DNA of 40,792 nt, from positions 1 to 40,792 of the IMG/VR virus record IMGVR_UViG_3300035670_000517; one strand, 5' to 3'. The notes under the pieces are model-generated. The model had not been told where the DNA came from, did no database searches, and was given only the letters and a program-made list of their open reading frames with translations. Position numbers and translations under genes: made by a program. Positions 8,763-17,223 of the stretch are shown piece after piece. The DNA comes from a virus. Within the stretch, counting starts at the first letter, position 1. Every line of letters starts with the position of its first letter.

Positions 8763-9401
8763 ATGACCCGCCTTCTCTACAACCAGCAGACCGGCGCACT
8801 GACGGCCTACCCCCGGCCTGATGATGAGCCCGTGCTGAGCTTGGACCGTGAGCTTTACCGGGTTGTGCGGTTGGTGCTGCAGCCGGTGCCAGAGTATGAC
8901 GCAAGCGCCTACCGGTTGCAGCAGGTTGAAACCTACAACTGGCTTGAGGATCCGCCAGACGCTACCGGCCTTGATGGCACGCTGACCCGCAGCTGGGAGC
9001 TGGTGCCGCTGCCTCCACCTCCGCCGGTGCAGGATTGGCTGGGCTTCGCCAGCTGGCTGTATCGGTTCCCGGCGATGATGACCGCGATGTTTGATGCACG
9101 GGGCAACTACGAACAGCAGGGCGAACCGGCAACGACCGGCCTACCTGCGGCAATGGATGAGGCCAGGCTGCGCCAAAACTATCCAGCGTTTGCGCTCAGC
9201 TGGGGCCAGTTCCTGCTAGCCAGCGGCCTCACACCGGAGTCGCTGTCTGCGATCGTGGCGAAAGCGGCAGAATGCAACCTACCGGATGAGTTTATCCAAT
9301 CGCTGGCGCCAACCCTGCAGCGTGCCCGCAATGAGGATGGCACCTTCAAGGCTGATGATCCAGCAACGCCTAACATCAATGAAGCCTGGGAGATTGGCTG
9401 A
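8763..9401 (+). CDS. Unknown protein of the fibre-like cluster
   Basis: 212 residues. The N-terminal half has LLYNQQTGALTAYPRPDDEP and a Tyr/Val-rich beta pattern, then a Pro-rich hinge (LVPLPPPPPVQDWLGF). The C-terminal half is helical. I do not recognise the family with confidence. Its size, hinge and position after fibre-like genes recall fibre chaperones or assembly proteins, but this is only positional. It overlaps the next start by one base (TGATG). Confidence 0.55.
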   Translation: MTRLLYNQQTGALTAYPRPDDEPVLSLDRELYRVVRLVLQPVPEYDASAYRLQQVETYNWLEDPPDATGLDGTLTRSWELVPLPPPPPVQDWLGFASWLYRFPAMMTAMFDARGNYEQQGEPATTGLPAAMDEARLRQNYPAFALSWGQFLLASGLTPESLSAIVAKAAECNLPDEFIQSLAPTLQRARNEDGTFKADDPATPNINEAWEIG

Positions 9402-9754
9402 TGCTGCTTACGCTCCTGCGGCCATCGGGCATCTCAGCGTATGTCCCAAGCCGTTGGGCGCGGTTAAGCCGTCGCACGGCAACGACTAGCACCCGCCGTG
9501 TCGGTGATGCGGTGGTGATTGGTCAAACTAGCGGCGGCGGCATTCTGCACATGCCAGCGGAGCAATACCTAGATGGGTTGGTCGTGATGAGCGATTATCT
9601 GCTGGAGTACGACCCAAATGTGTTTACGATTCAACGTGGAACTGTTCTGATGGTTGACGGTGTGTTCTACCGGGCGAAGTCAGACGGTGCAGCAATGGCC
9701 AGACCTTACGCTGATGGTGTGGTGTGGACTGTGCCGTTAGAGCCGACTTCCTGA
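9401..9754 (+). CDS. Putative head-tail connector or completion protein
   Basis: 117 residues. It opens with MLLTLLR, the same seven residues that open the next gene. The second half is beta-rich (HMPAEQYLDGLVVMSDYLLEYDPNVF, MVDGVFYRAKSDG). No motif identifies it. Lying between head genes and the tail terminator candidate, it holds the place of lambda FII or Z, so a connector role is inferred. Confidence 0.5.
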   Translation: MLLTLLRPSGISAYVPSRWARLSRRTATTSTRRVGDAVVIGQTSGGGILHMPAEQYLDGLVVMSDYLLEYDPNVFTIQRGTVLMVDGVFYRAKSDGAAMARPYADGVVWTVPLEPTS

Positions 9755-9755
9755 G

Positions 9756-10259
9756 ATGCTGCTAACCCTCCTACGAAATGCACTGCTAGGCGGCAGCATC
9801 TCTGAGCGGATACTGCGGCAGGTTGTCGCGCAACTGAACAGCGGCGGCGGGATCGGCTGTACGGTTTACCGCAGCCGCACAGAGTATGCATCCGAACGTG
9901 AACTAGCGTTTGCGGTCGTTGCGCCGGGCCCTGATAAGCCGATCGAAGCGGAACGCACCAGCAGGGTATGCATGGATAAGCTCGACCAGCGATTCATGGT
10001 CGCGATTGCAATTTACGCCCGCCGGATTGTGCCGAGCGATGGGAGCGAACCGCTCAGCTTTGATCAGGTTGCCGATCCAATCAAGGTAGCCGTACACCAG
10101 AAGCTGATGGCAGACCGCAGCCTGGCCGGACTAGCGTTTGATGTAACGCCCGCAGGATGGACGCCGGAGGTGGAGGCGAGTAACGGTGATGCCGGCATGA
10201 TCATCTGCGAGTACGTTGTGCGGTATCGCACAAGCGCTAACGACATCTCAGTAGGCTAG
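9756..10259 (+). CDS. Putative tail terminator / minor tail protein, gpU-like by position
   Basis: 167 residues with an alpha/beta pattern: an N-terminal helix (ISERILRQVVAQLNSG), strands (LAFAVVAPG, MVAIAIYARRIV), a helix with IKVAVHQKLMADRSLAGL, and a final strand ending in MIICEYVVRYRTS. This closing ICEYVVRYRT pattern is typical of small tail-completion proteins. It precedes the tail tube gene, as lambda U precedes V. The role of capping the tail tube is inferred from fold pattern and order. Confidence 0.55.
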   Translation: MLLTLLRNALLGGSISERILRQVVAQLNSGGGIGCTVYRSRTEYASERELAFAVVAPGPDKPIEAERTSRVCMDKLDQRFMVAIAIYARRIVPSDGSEPLSFDQVADPIKVAVHQKLMADRSLAGLAFDVTPAGWTPEVEASNGDAGMIICEYVVRYRTSANDISVG

Positions 10260-10273
10260 GGGAGTACAAGGCT

Positions 10274-10447
10274 ATGGCCATGGACATTTTCGATGATGAG
10301 TTTGCCGGAATGGGCGGCACCTATGAAATCGTGAAAGGCAAACGCCGGCTAGTGCCCGGTAGCCGCACGATGCCGCCCGAGGCTGCTGTCATCGAAGAGC
10401 CTGCGCCTGCGCCTATGCCTACCCCTGCTCCTGCTGCTGAGGATTGA
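10274..10447 (+). CDS. 57-residue protein of unknown role
   Basis: A short open frame from ATG at 10274 to TGA at 10445-10447. It fills an otherwise empty gap between tail terminator candidate and tail tube gene. An acidic start (MAMDIFDDEFAGMGG) is followed by a basic stretch (KGKRRLVPGS) and an Ala/Pro-rich tail (EEPAPAPMPTPAPAAED). Codon use matches the neighbours, and the next gene begins 3 bases after its stop. Possibly a small tail or assembly factor; no family recognised. Confidence 0.6.
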   Translation: MAMDIFDDEFAGMGGTYEIVKGKRRLVPGSRTMPPEAAVIEEPAPAPMPTPAPAAED

Positions 10448-10450
10448 TCG

Positions 10451-11407
10451 ATGCCGTTGCTGTCTCGTAAGCGCGTCATCGCGCTGAAACTTGAAGCCAA
10501 CTATGGAACTCTGCCCACCATCGCCGCAGCTGACTGCGTGTTGGTGCGGGATCTGAATATCCAGCCGGCGAACACCACGATGGTGAGCCGTGATCTGATC
10601 CGGCCGTTCTTGGGCGCCAGTGAGCAGCTGCCCGCCAATACCCAGGTCGTCGTTACCTTCTCAGTCGAGCTCGCTGGCAGCGGCACCGCTGGCACCGTGC
10701 CCCGGTACGACGCGGCCCTGCAGGCCTGCGGCATGTCGAGCACTGTTGTCGCCAGCCCTGCCAGCGTCACATACGCTCCCATCAGCAACATCCCAAGCTC
10801 TATCTCAATCACCTACAGCATTGGGCGGGACACTGGCAGCCCTGACTCAGTGCTGCATACGGTGACCGGCTGCCGCGGATCGTTTGTTCTCAATGCGACC
10901 GTGGGCGAGATCCCGACCCTTGACTTTACCTTCACTGGTATCTTCAACGGCCCGACTGATGCCAATGCTTTGGTGCCAACCTATGGCGCACAAGCCAGCC
11001 CGCTAATCTTCAAGCTCGGCAACACAAGCGCGATGCAACTGCACAGCTTCGCCGGCTGCTTTAGCTCGGTCACCTTTGACCTTGGCAATACGCTGGTGTA
11101 CCGGGAGCTGGTGGGCTGCCTCAAGCAAGTGCTGATCACCGATCGCAACGCAACAGGTACCGTAGTTCTGGAAGCGCCGACCATGGCGCAAAAGAACTAC
11201 TTCACCAACATCGACACCGGCACCACCGGGAACCTCACCTTCCTGCATGGCACCACCGCCGGCAACATTATCGAGTTCACCGCTCCAAGAACCAGCCTCA
11301 CCTCAGTGGCATACGAAGATCAGGACAGCGTCCACATGCTCAATGCGGGCTATACTGCTGTTGCACAGAGCGCAGCCGTGCCTGAAGTCTCCCTGAAGTA
11401 CACCTGA
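10451..11407 (+). CDS. Major tail tube protein
   Basis: 318 residues with the pattern of phage tail tube proteins of the lambda V type: N-terminal KRVIALKLEANYGTLPTI, then alternating strands and Thr/Ser/Gly loops (QVVVTFSVELAGSGTAG, FVLNATVGEIPTLDFTFTG) and a final FTAPRTSLTSVAYEDQD. It polymerises into the inner tube. Codons are mostly C- or G-ending, as in the capsid gene, consistent with high expression. It sits directly before the G/GT chaperone pair as in lambda. The stop overlaps the next start by one base. Confidence 0.85.
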   Translation: MPLLSRKRVIALKLEANYGTLPTIAAADCVLVRDLNIQPANTTMVSRDLIRPFLGASEQLPANTQVVVTFSVELAGSGTAGTVPRYDAALQACGMSSTVVASPASVTYAPISNIPSSISITYSIGRDTGSPDSVLHTVTGCRGSFVLNATVGEIPTLDFTFTGIFNGPTDANALVPTYGAQASPLIFKLGNTSAMQLHSFAGCFSSVTFDLGNTLVYRELVGCLKQVLITDRNATGTVVLEAPTMAQKNYFTNIDTGTTGNLTFLHGTTAGNIIEFTAPRTSLTSVAYEDQDSVHMLNAGYTAVAQSAAVPEVSLKYT

Positions 11408-11745
11408 TGTCGTTCGTTATTGATCAGCAACCGTCCTACCGCTGGCCGGTTGCTGTTGAGTTCCCGATTGATGGCGGCAAGTTTCAGCGCCAGACCTTTG
11501 ACGCTGATATGAAGCGCCTGTCGCAGGATCGCATCGGCGAGATCTGGGAGCTGATCAAAACCGAAGAACTGAACGACCGCGACCTATGCCGCGAAATACT
11601 GCTGGGATGGGACGGCATCACCGACACCAAAGGCGACCCGGTGCCATTCTCTGAGAAGGCCCGTGATCAACTCCTGAATGTGCAGTTAGTTGCAAGCGCG
11701 ATCGTACAGGCGTGGATTGATTCGCTGGGAAAGCGGAAGCGCTGA
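11407..11745 (+). CDS. Tail assembly chaperone, G-like short form
   Basis: 112 residues, mostly helical (FDADMKRLSQDRIGEIWELI, DQLLNVQLVASAIVQAWID), with the size and place of lambda gpG. Such proteins coat the tape measure protein during tail building and are absent from the virion. The last codons contain the slippery heptamer GGGAAAG. Ribosomes that do not slip end at the TGA 11743-11745 and give this form. The longer fused form is listed separately. Confidence 0.85.
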   Translation: MSFVIDQQPSYRWPVAVEFPIDGGKFQRQTFDADMKRLSQDRIGEIWELIKTEELNDRDLCREILLGWDGITDTKGDPVPFSEKARDQLLNVQLVASAIVQAWIDSLGKRKR

Positions 11746-12083
11746 ACCTACAGGAAGCCGGCCGGTGGTGGGCGACAGGCGGGAAGGTAGCGGATGATGG
11801 TAAGGCTGCGGCAGATGATGCGGCAGCCTTTGGCATCGTGGTGGAGGATGCCGAGCCGGAGCCAGATCCTGAGTTCAAAGTGTGGCCCGAGAACTGGGAC
11901 ACGATCTGCCTATTTCTGGCCATGCAGTCACAGTGGCGGCACAGTACCGGCGGCATTGCGGGATTGGACTACAGCGTGCTGCCAATCGTTGCGGCAGGGC
12001 TGGGCCTACGATGGCGTGAGCAGTTTGAGAAGCTCCAGGTTGTGGAGTTTGCAGCGCTGCAAGCATTGCACGAGAAGCGGTAA
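11407..12083 (+). CDS. Tail assembly chaperone, GT-like fusion made by -1 frameshift
   Basis: The -1 frame from 11733 stays open to TAA at 12081-12083 and has no ATG near its beginning, so it needs the upstream frame for translation. Slipping at GGGAAAG (11727-11733) joins 109 residues of the G-like protein to 116 residues beginning AEALNLQEAGRWWA, for 225 in all. The added part contains WPENWDTICLFLAMQSQWR and GLDYSVLP, the pattern of the DUF1799-type T domain. In lambda the T part contacts the tail tube protein and brings it to the tape measure. Seen: frame, site and domain. Inferred: frequency and use. Confidence 0.85.
11727..11733 (+). promoter_or_regulatory. -1 ribosomal frameshift site GGGAAAG
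   Basis: In the G frame the site reads G GGA AAG, the same heptamer and phase as the known lambda G/GT site. After the slip the two tRNAs would pair with GGG and AAA. The zero-frame stop lies 9 bases further on. I did not identify a convincing stimulatory pseudoknot downstream, and lambda is not known to need a strong one. Confidence 0.85.
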
Positions 12084-12091
12084 ACTAGGCT

Positions 12092-15000
12092 ATGGCGCTA
12101 GATCTTGACACCGCGATCAGGCTCACTGCTCAGGTGCAGGGGGCTCAGAACCTTAAGGGTTTGGCGGCACAGTTCCAGCAGCTGAACGCCAACGCTGAAG
12201 TCGGCAAACAGCAGCTTGATGGTTTATATGCTGCAACCCAGCAATTCAGCAAGGCAGCCGGCAATAGCATCAACACGCTGCGGCAACAACGGCAGGCGTT
12301 GACGACGCTTCGTGATGCAGCGGATCCGGCGAGCCGTAGATTCCAGCTGCTGACGCAAGATATTGGCCGGCTTGAGGCTCAGCTACGGGAAGTTGAGGCC
12401 ACCGCATCGGCATCAGCGCTCGCCGCTGCATTGCGGTCAAACGCTGCTGGCGCACAGGTCAGCATGGTTTCGTTTGCTGGCCTGACGGCAAGCTCTAGCG
12501 CTGTATCAGCTGCGTTGCAGCGGATGGGGGTTAGCAGCACCGAAGCGCAACGGATGGTGCAGGGCCTTCAGGGCCAAATGGAGCAGGCGACGGTATCAGC
12601 GCAAAAGCTGAACCTGACCCTCAACCAGGCACTGGGCAGCACGGCGGAGAAGGCCACCAAACAGATCAACATGATGCGTCAAGCACTGGCGCAGCAAAAG
12701 CTCGGATCGGATGAATACTTGACCACGTTGGTGAGGATTAACGAGGCCGAAGCTGTGATGGCGGCCAGGACTGGCCGTGCTGGTGTGATCGCCGCAGCGA
12801 GGGCATATTCAGGTCCGACAATGACCAGCGGATTCGGCAGCGAGGCTAGGTTGCCGGGCTTGCCCAATACGATGGCCGCAGATATGCAGCGTGTGTCGGA
12901 ACTAACGGCACGAATCCGCAATCTCGATAGGGCTACGGATGAGTATCGCAACTCATTACGCGAGCTTGAGGTAGTGCAAGCGCGGCTGAATGCGCAGCCA
13001 TTGCGGATGGACTTCAGGGGCGCCGCCGGTAGCGCTGCTGGTGCGCTGGCAATGGGCGGCGGCCCTGGTGCTGCGATTGGTGCATTCGGTGGTTCGCTGG
13101 CTGCAGCAGGCGGCCCGGCTGGTATTGCAGCGGCGGCAGGTTTAGCCGCTACCGCTGGCCTGACGGTGCAAAGCCTAGGCAATGCACTGGCGCTGGAAGA
13201 GCAATCACGACGGCTGCGGGTGATGACGCAGGATTCGGCAGCACTGCAGGCTGGGATTATTGCGCTGGTGCGTGAGCAGGGCCACCTGACTAGCACGACC
13301 GAGGCAACAGCGGCAGCGTATGAAATCCTGCAAGCTGGGTTTGAGAAAACCGAAGATGTGGTGTCGGTACTGCGTGCGTCTACGTTAGGCGCAACGGCTG
13401 GCTTTACGGATGTCAAGACGGTCGCGGATGCGTTGACTTCCGTAATCAACGGCTACGGGTTTAGCACATCACAAGCTAGCCGTTTGGTTGATCAGATGAA
13501 GGCGGCAACGGATGACGGCAAAATCAGTATGGAGCAATACTCGCAATCTATCGGTCGGATTATTCCTAATGCTGCAGCGGCAAAGATTCCTTTCGAGGAA
13601 ATCAACGCGGCAATCAGTGCGCTGACCGCTCAGGGTGTGCCGGTTGAATCTACGTTTGCGGGTATCAACCAGATCCTCGCCAGCGTAATTAAGCCGACCA
13701 AGGAAGCGGCAGAGTTTGCCGAAGACTTAAAGCTTCAGTTTAACTCCCAAGCGATTGCAGCAAAGGGTCTAGGTGGATTCTTGGCAGATGTTGCGGCCAA
13801 GACCGGCATGAGCAACGAAGCACTAGGAAAGCTGTTCTCTGATGTTGATGGCCGGAAAGCTGTTATTGCTCTGCTGAATGACGACCTACAGCGGTTCAAC
13901 AAATCGCTAGACAATCAAGCCGACGCGCTGGGCCGCACCGCTGACGCTGCGCAGATTGCGATTGATCCAATCAAACAGTTTGATAATGCGTGGAAGGATC
14001 TAACGAGCACACTAGGCAAAGAAGCATTGCCGATGATAACGGGTGTTGTCAGGGGCATGACAAGCCTGCTGCAAACTATTATCGACCTGCCCAATCCTCT
14101 TAAGGCGCTTGCCTTGGAGGTGCATAAGATCGCCAATCCATTCCATGGCTTAGCAGCTGGCATAGGTGAGATCAACAAGCGATATAGAGAGCTGCGAGGG
14201 TTGCAGGGTGCGCCATCTGCTGCACAAATGACCGAGCAATTTGGCCCAGCAGTGCCGCTTAGATTGACGCGGCCGCAGGTGAATCAAGAAACTGCCGATA
14301 GGGTTGCAAAGCTAATCGCAGGCGGATCTGATGGAGCCAATAGCGACGCTGAGCGCAGGGCCAAGCAAGCCGAAGACCTAGCCGAGAAAACCGCCGACCA
14401 TCAACGCCGCATCAACGAAGAACTAGCCCAGCGTGCGCAGCAGCTTGCAGTGCAGCGGTATCAGAACGAGATGGATATGCAAGACACCTTGCATCGGCTG
14501 AGCATGCAGCAGATTGAGGAGGAGCGGCAGGCGCGGCGTGGATTGATTGAGGCCCGTGCTGATCTGGCCATCGCGCAGGCGCCGGAGGGTGAGCGCTGGC
14601 TGCTGGAGTTCCGCCGCAATCTGATCAACGTCCACGCCAGCACGACCGACGCAATCCTGGAGCAGGAGCGCAAGATTGCCGACAAGCGGCAAGAGCTGGC
14701 CCGTGCTGAGGTGCGGCTACGGCTGGCGGAGATGAATGAGCGGACGCAGGTGATCCGTACCGAAATGCCGCGGGCGGCGGTTGGTGCCGCTATGTCCGGC
14801 ATCATCGCCCGCACCGGCAACACCGGCCAGAGCACCGGCCCGCACCTTGATGCACGGTGGGCAGATCGCCGGCCGATCACGGCTGCAGATGTTGACCGCT
14901 ACCTACGGGTCAACGGTCGTACACCTAGTTCGTTTGGTGTTACCAGCGGCTACGGACCACGCAATCTGTTCGGCCGTAGCTTCCACGCTGGCGTGGACTT

Positions 15001-16327
15001 TGGCACGCCGGCCGGCAGCCAGATCTCCTTGGTGAATGGCGCCAAGATGCTCCGCGACCTTGGGAACACCGGCGCCGGTGGTTATGCCATCGAGATCATG
15101 ACCGCACAGGGACCGATGCGGTTGTTGCACTTACAAGCCGGCTCTGCCCGCGCTGGTGCTGCCCCTGCTGCCGCATCACCCGGCGGCGATATAGTTACCA
15201 CCCTGCCGCCTAGCCAGGCAGGGCGCGAGGCTGCACAGGGCGAGATCAGCAGGGTAAGGGCTGAGCTGAAAGCAGCAGAGGAAGGCCTAGCCAAGCTCCG
15301 CACGATCGTGAGCCAAACCGGCGCCGCGCAGTTGGGCACCGTGATAGTGAAGCAGATTCAGGACATCACCCAACCGCTAGACCAGCTGGCAAAGTCGGCC
15401 GGTGATCGGCTGGCGTTTGAGCGCGAGTATGGTGAACTCCTGCGGACTGGTATCAACCCAGAGCTGGCGCGTGAGTTTATAGAGATCAACAAGATCGCAG
15501 ATCAACGCACGAATATGCTTCGTGATCTGGTGGTTGAGCTAGAGAAGCGGTCGCAGATGGGGCATCTGACGACTGAAGAAAAGAACGTCTACATTGAACA
15601 GGCAAAGGGTGCGCGTGACCTGCTCAAGTCTCAGACGGAACAAGTTGAGAAGATCAAAGAGGAACTCCGCCTAATGCAGGAGATCACCCGCCAGCGGAGC
15701 CTGCAGCAGGATATGCAGATTGGCAAGGGTGCACGCGAGGGTGTGGAGGGCTATATCCAGTCCATCGGCACGATGCGCGAGGCAACCGCTCAGCTGACGC
15801 AGGAGGGCATCCGCGGACTGGAGGACCAGCTGGTGAGTTTGGCCACCACCGGGAAGGCCAACTTCCAGGAGTTTGCGGTGTCGGTGTTGACCAGTACGGC
15901 GCGGATGATCATTCAACAGATGGTGCTAGGCACGATCCTGCGTGCCCTAAGCGGCATCAGTGGCGGCGGGTCGCAGTACGCCCAGAACTTCCAGTTGCCT
16001 GGCCCTGGGTTCGTGCCGGCTACCAGAGGCTTTGCTGGCGGCGGTTACACCGGCAATGCACCACGCAGCGGTGGGCTTGACGGGCAAGGCGGGTTCCTGG
16101 CGATGCTCCACCCACGCGAGACGGTTGTTGATCACCACCGCGGCCAGTCCACCGCTGCAGGGCCGACCTACGTTACGGTCAACGTCAATACCACCACGGG
16201 CGAGACTGAGACGACCGCAACCGACAGCGACCGCCGCCGGCTCGGGCAGGACATCGCTCAGGTTGTGGATGCGAGGATTGTGCATCATCGCCGCCCCGGT
16301 GGCCTGCTCAATCCGGCCAGGAGGTAA
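12092..16327 (+). CDS. Tape measure protein with M23-like peptidase domain
   Basis: 1411 residues, the longest gene, fixing tail length. N-terminal coiled coils run to about residue 300. A Gly/Ala-rich hydrophobic stretch follows (about 310-365). A TP901-type core covers about 370-610 (EQSRRLRVMTQD, VVSVLRASTLGATAGF, IPFEEINAAISALTAQGV). More coiled coil comes at 730-900. Residues about 940-1020 resemble an M23 peptidase: VTSGYGPR, HAGVDFGTPAG (His965, Asp969) and LLHLQAG (His1013), which could bind zinc and cut peptidoglycan during DNA entry. The end, FAGGGYTGNAPRSGG plus MLHPRETVV, is typical of tape measure C-termini. Whether the peptidase is active cannot be judged. Confidence 0.93.
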   Translation: MALDLDTAIRLTAQVQGAQNLKGLAAQFQQLNANAEVGKQQLDGLYAATQQFSKAAGNSINTLRQQRQALTTLRDAADPASRRFQLLTQDIGRLEAQLREVEATASASALAAALRSNAAGAQVSMVSFAGLTASSSAVSAALQRMGVSSTEAQRMVQGLQGQMEQATVSAQKLNLTLNQALGSTAEKATKQINMMRQALAQQKLGSDEYLTTLVRINEAEAVMAARTGRAGVIAAARAYSGPTMTSGFGSEARLPGLPNTMAADMQRVSELTARIRNLDRATDEYRNSLRELEVVQARLNAQPLRMDFRGAAGSAAGALAMGGGPGAAIGAFGGSLAAAGGPAGIAAAAGLAATAGLTVQSLGNALALEEQSRRLRVMTQDSAALQAGIIALVREQGHLTSTTEATAAAYEILQAGFEKTEDVVSVLRASTLGATAGFTDVKTVADALTSVINGYGFSTSQASRLVDQMKAATDDGKISMEQYSQSIGRIIPNAAAAKIPFEEINAAISALTAQGVPVESTFAGINQILASVIKPTKEAAEFAEDLKLQFNSQAIAAKGLGGFLADVAAKTGMSNEALGKLFSDVDGRKAVIALLNDDLQRFNKSLDNQADALGRTADAAQIAIDPIKQFDNAWKDLTSTLGKEALPMITGVVRGMTSLLQTIIDLPNPLKALALEVHKIANPFHGLAAGIGEINKRYRELRGLQGAPSAAQMTEQFGPAVPLRLTRPQVNQETADRVAKLIAGGSDGANSDAERRAKQAEDLAEKTADHQRRINEELAQRAQQLAVQRYQNEMDMQDTLHRLSMQQIEEERQARRGLIEARADLAIAQAPEGERWLLEFRRNLINVHASTTDAILEQERKIADKRQELARAEVRLRLAEMNERTQVIRTEMPRAAVGAAMSGIIARTGNTGQSTGPHLDARWADRRPITAADVDRYLRVNGRTPSSFGVTSGYGPRNLFGRSFHAGVDFGTPAGSQISLVNGAKMLRDLGNTGAGGYAIEIMTAQGPMRLLHLQAGSARAGAAPAAASPGGDIVTTLPPSQAGREAAQGEISRVRAELKAAEEGLAKLRTIVSQTGAAQLGTVIVKQIQDITQPLDQLAKSAGDRLAFEREYGELLRTGINPELAREFIEINKIADQRTNMLRDLVVELEKRSQMGHLTTEEKNVYIEQAKGARDLLKSQTEQVEKIKEELRLMQEITRQRSLQQDMQIGKGAREGVEGYIQSIGTMREATAQLTQEGIRGLEDQLVSLATTGKANFQEFAVSVLTSTARMIIQQMVLGTILRALSGISGGGSQYAQNFQLPGPGFVPATRGFAGGGYTGNAPRSGGLDGQGGFLAMLHPRETVVDHHRGQSTAAGPTYVTVNVNTTTGETETTATDSDRRRLGQDIAQVVDARIVHHRRPGGLLNPARR

Positions 16328-16329
16328 CC

Positions 16330-17223
16330 ATGGCTACTTTCTACTTCACGCCAGACTTCGGGCTAGATGAGCAGCACGAACCGCGAATCCTGCGCACCGC
16401 GATGGGCGACGGGTATGAGCAGCGGTTGGCGTTTGGACTGAATACCCAGCCGGTGGTGTTGAATCTGTCGTTCGTGAATCGCTCGCTGATGGAAGCGGAA
16501 GCAATCGACAGGTTTCTGACAGAGCAGGGCGGGCGGCTGGCGTTTGATTTTGCGCCACAATATCGAGGCCAGCGAAACCTCCTGCCGTGGTCTGAAGACT
16601 TCAGAACGACCGCGCAAGCTGGTAGCACACGACCATGGGATCAGGCGGGACAGATCACGGTGACGCATAACAGCGGCGGGACCGGCACCGCACCGCTATC
16701 ACCCATCGGCGACAACACAACAACTACGGTTGTTGCAACAGCAGACCCATTAGGCCCAAACTCTCTAATTGCGAACCAAAACATCACCGTAACGCCTGGC
16801 CAAACTTACACAGCATCGGCCTATGTTTATCTGCTGTCTAGCGTTTCATCGGCTGAGTTTTCTATCTTGCTGCGTGATCAGACTAATGGCGTGATACTCT
16901 ATGGAGCGCCATCGTTTCCCGATACGTTTGTCCAAAACCAGTGGTGGCGATACTTTTATACCTTCACCGCTCCAGTAAGTCCACTGCCTTGCACCACACT
17001 ACGATTTGATCCGTTCCGCATCATCAACACCGGCGCCGGTACCGGCTACCTATGGGGCGCGATGCTCAACTACGGCAGCACACCACTCGATTATCAGCGC
17101 ATTGACAGCAGCTACACTGATCCAGTGATTGGCAAATACGTTTGTGAGCGGTGGAGCCTTACGCCGCCATCCTGCAACCTTCGCACCATCACCGCTACCT
17201 TCCGTCAGGTGTTTGAGCAATGA
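16330..17223 (+). CDS. Minor tail protein, gpM-like, with inserted carbohydrate-binding-like domain
   Basis: 297 residues. Residues 1-80 match the gpM family (RILRTAMGDGYEQRL, RFLTEQGGRLAFDF), and residues about 264-297 (KYVCERWSLTPPSC, TITATFRQVFEQ) complete it. Lambda gpM is only about 109 long. The extra part, residues about 82-262, starts NLLPWSEDF and continues with NQNITVTPGQTYTASAYVY and GAGTGYLWGAMLNYG, a beta-sandwich pattern seen in carbohydrate-binding-like phage domains. A surface-binding role for the insert is inferred. The gene sits between tape measure and gpL as in lambda. Confidence 0.82.
   Translation: MATFYFTPDFGLDEQHEPRILRTAMGDGYEQRLAFGLNTQPVVLNLSFVNRSLMEAEAIDRFLTEQGGRLAFDFAPQYRGQRNLLPWSEDFRTTAQAGSTRPWDQAGQITVTHNSGGTGTAPLSPIGDNTTTTVVATADPLGPNSLIANQNITVTPGQTYTASAYVYLLSSVSSAEFSILLRDQTNGVILYGAPSFPDTFVQNQWWRYFYTFTAPVSPLPCTTLRFDPFRIINTGAGTGYLWGAMLNYGSTPLDYQRIDSSYTDPVIGKYVCERWSLTPPSCNLRTITATFRQVFEQ

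Noticed and set aside
12679-13449. A 256-codon minus-strand frame opposite the tape measure gene
   Set aside because: Low-complexity Ala/Ser-rich shadow of an Ala-rich coding region.
16775-16805. A further copy of the gtaacgcctgg operator-like word
   Set aside because: It lies inside the gpM-like coding region, matches only about 11 bases and has no promoter context.
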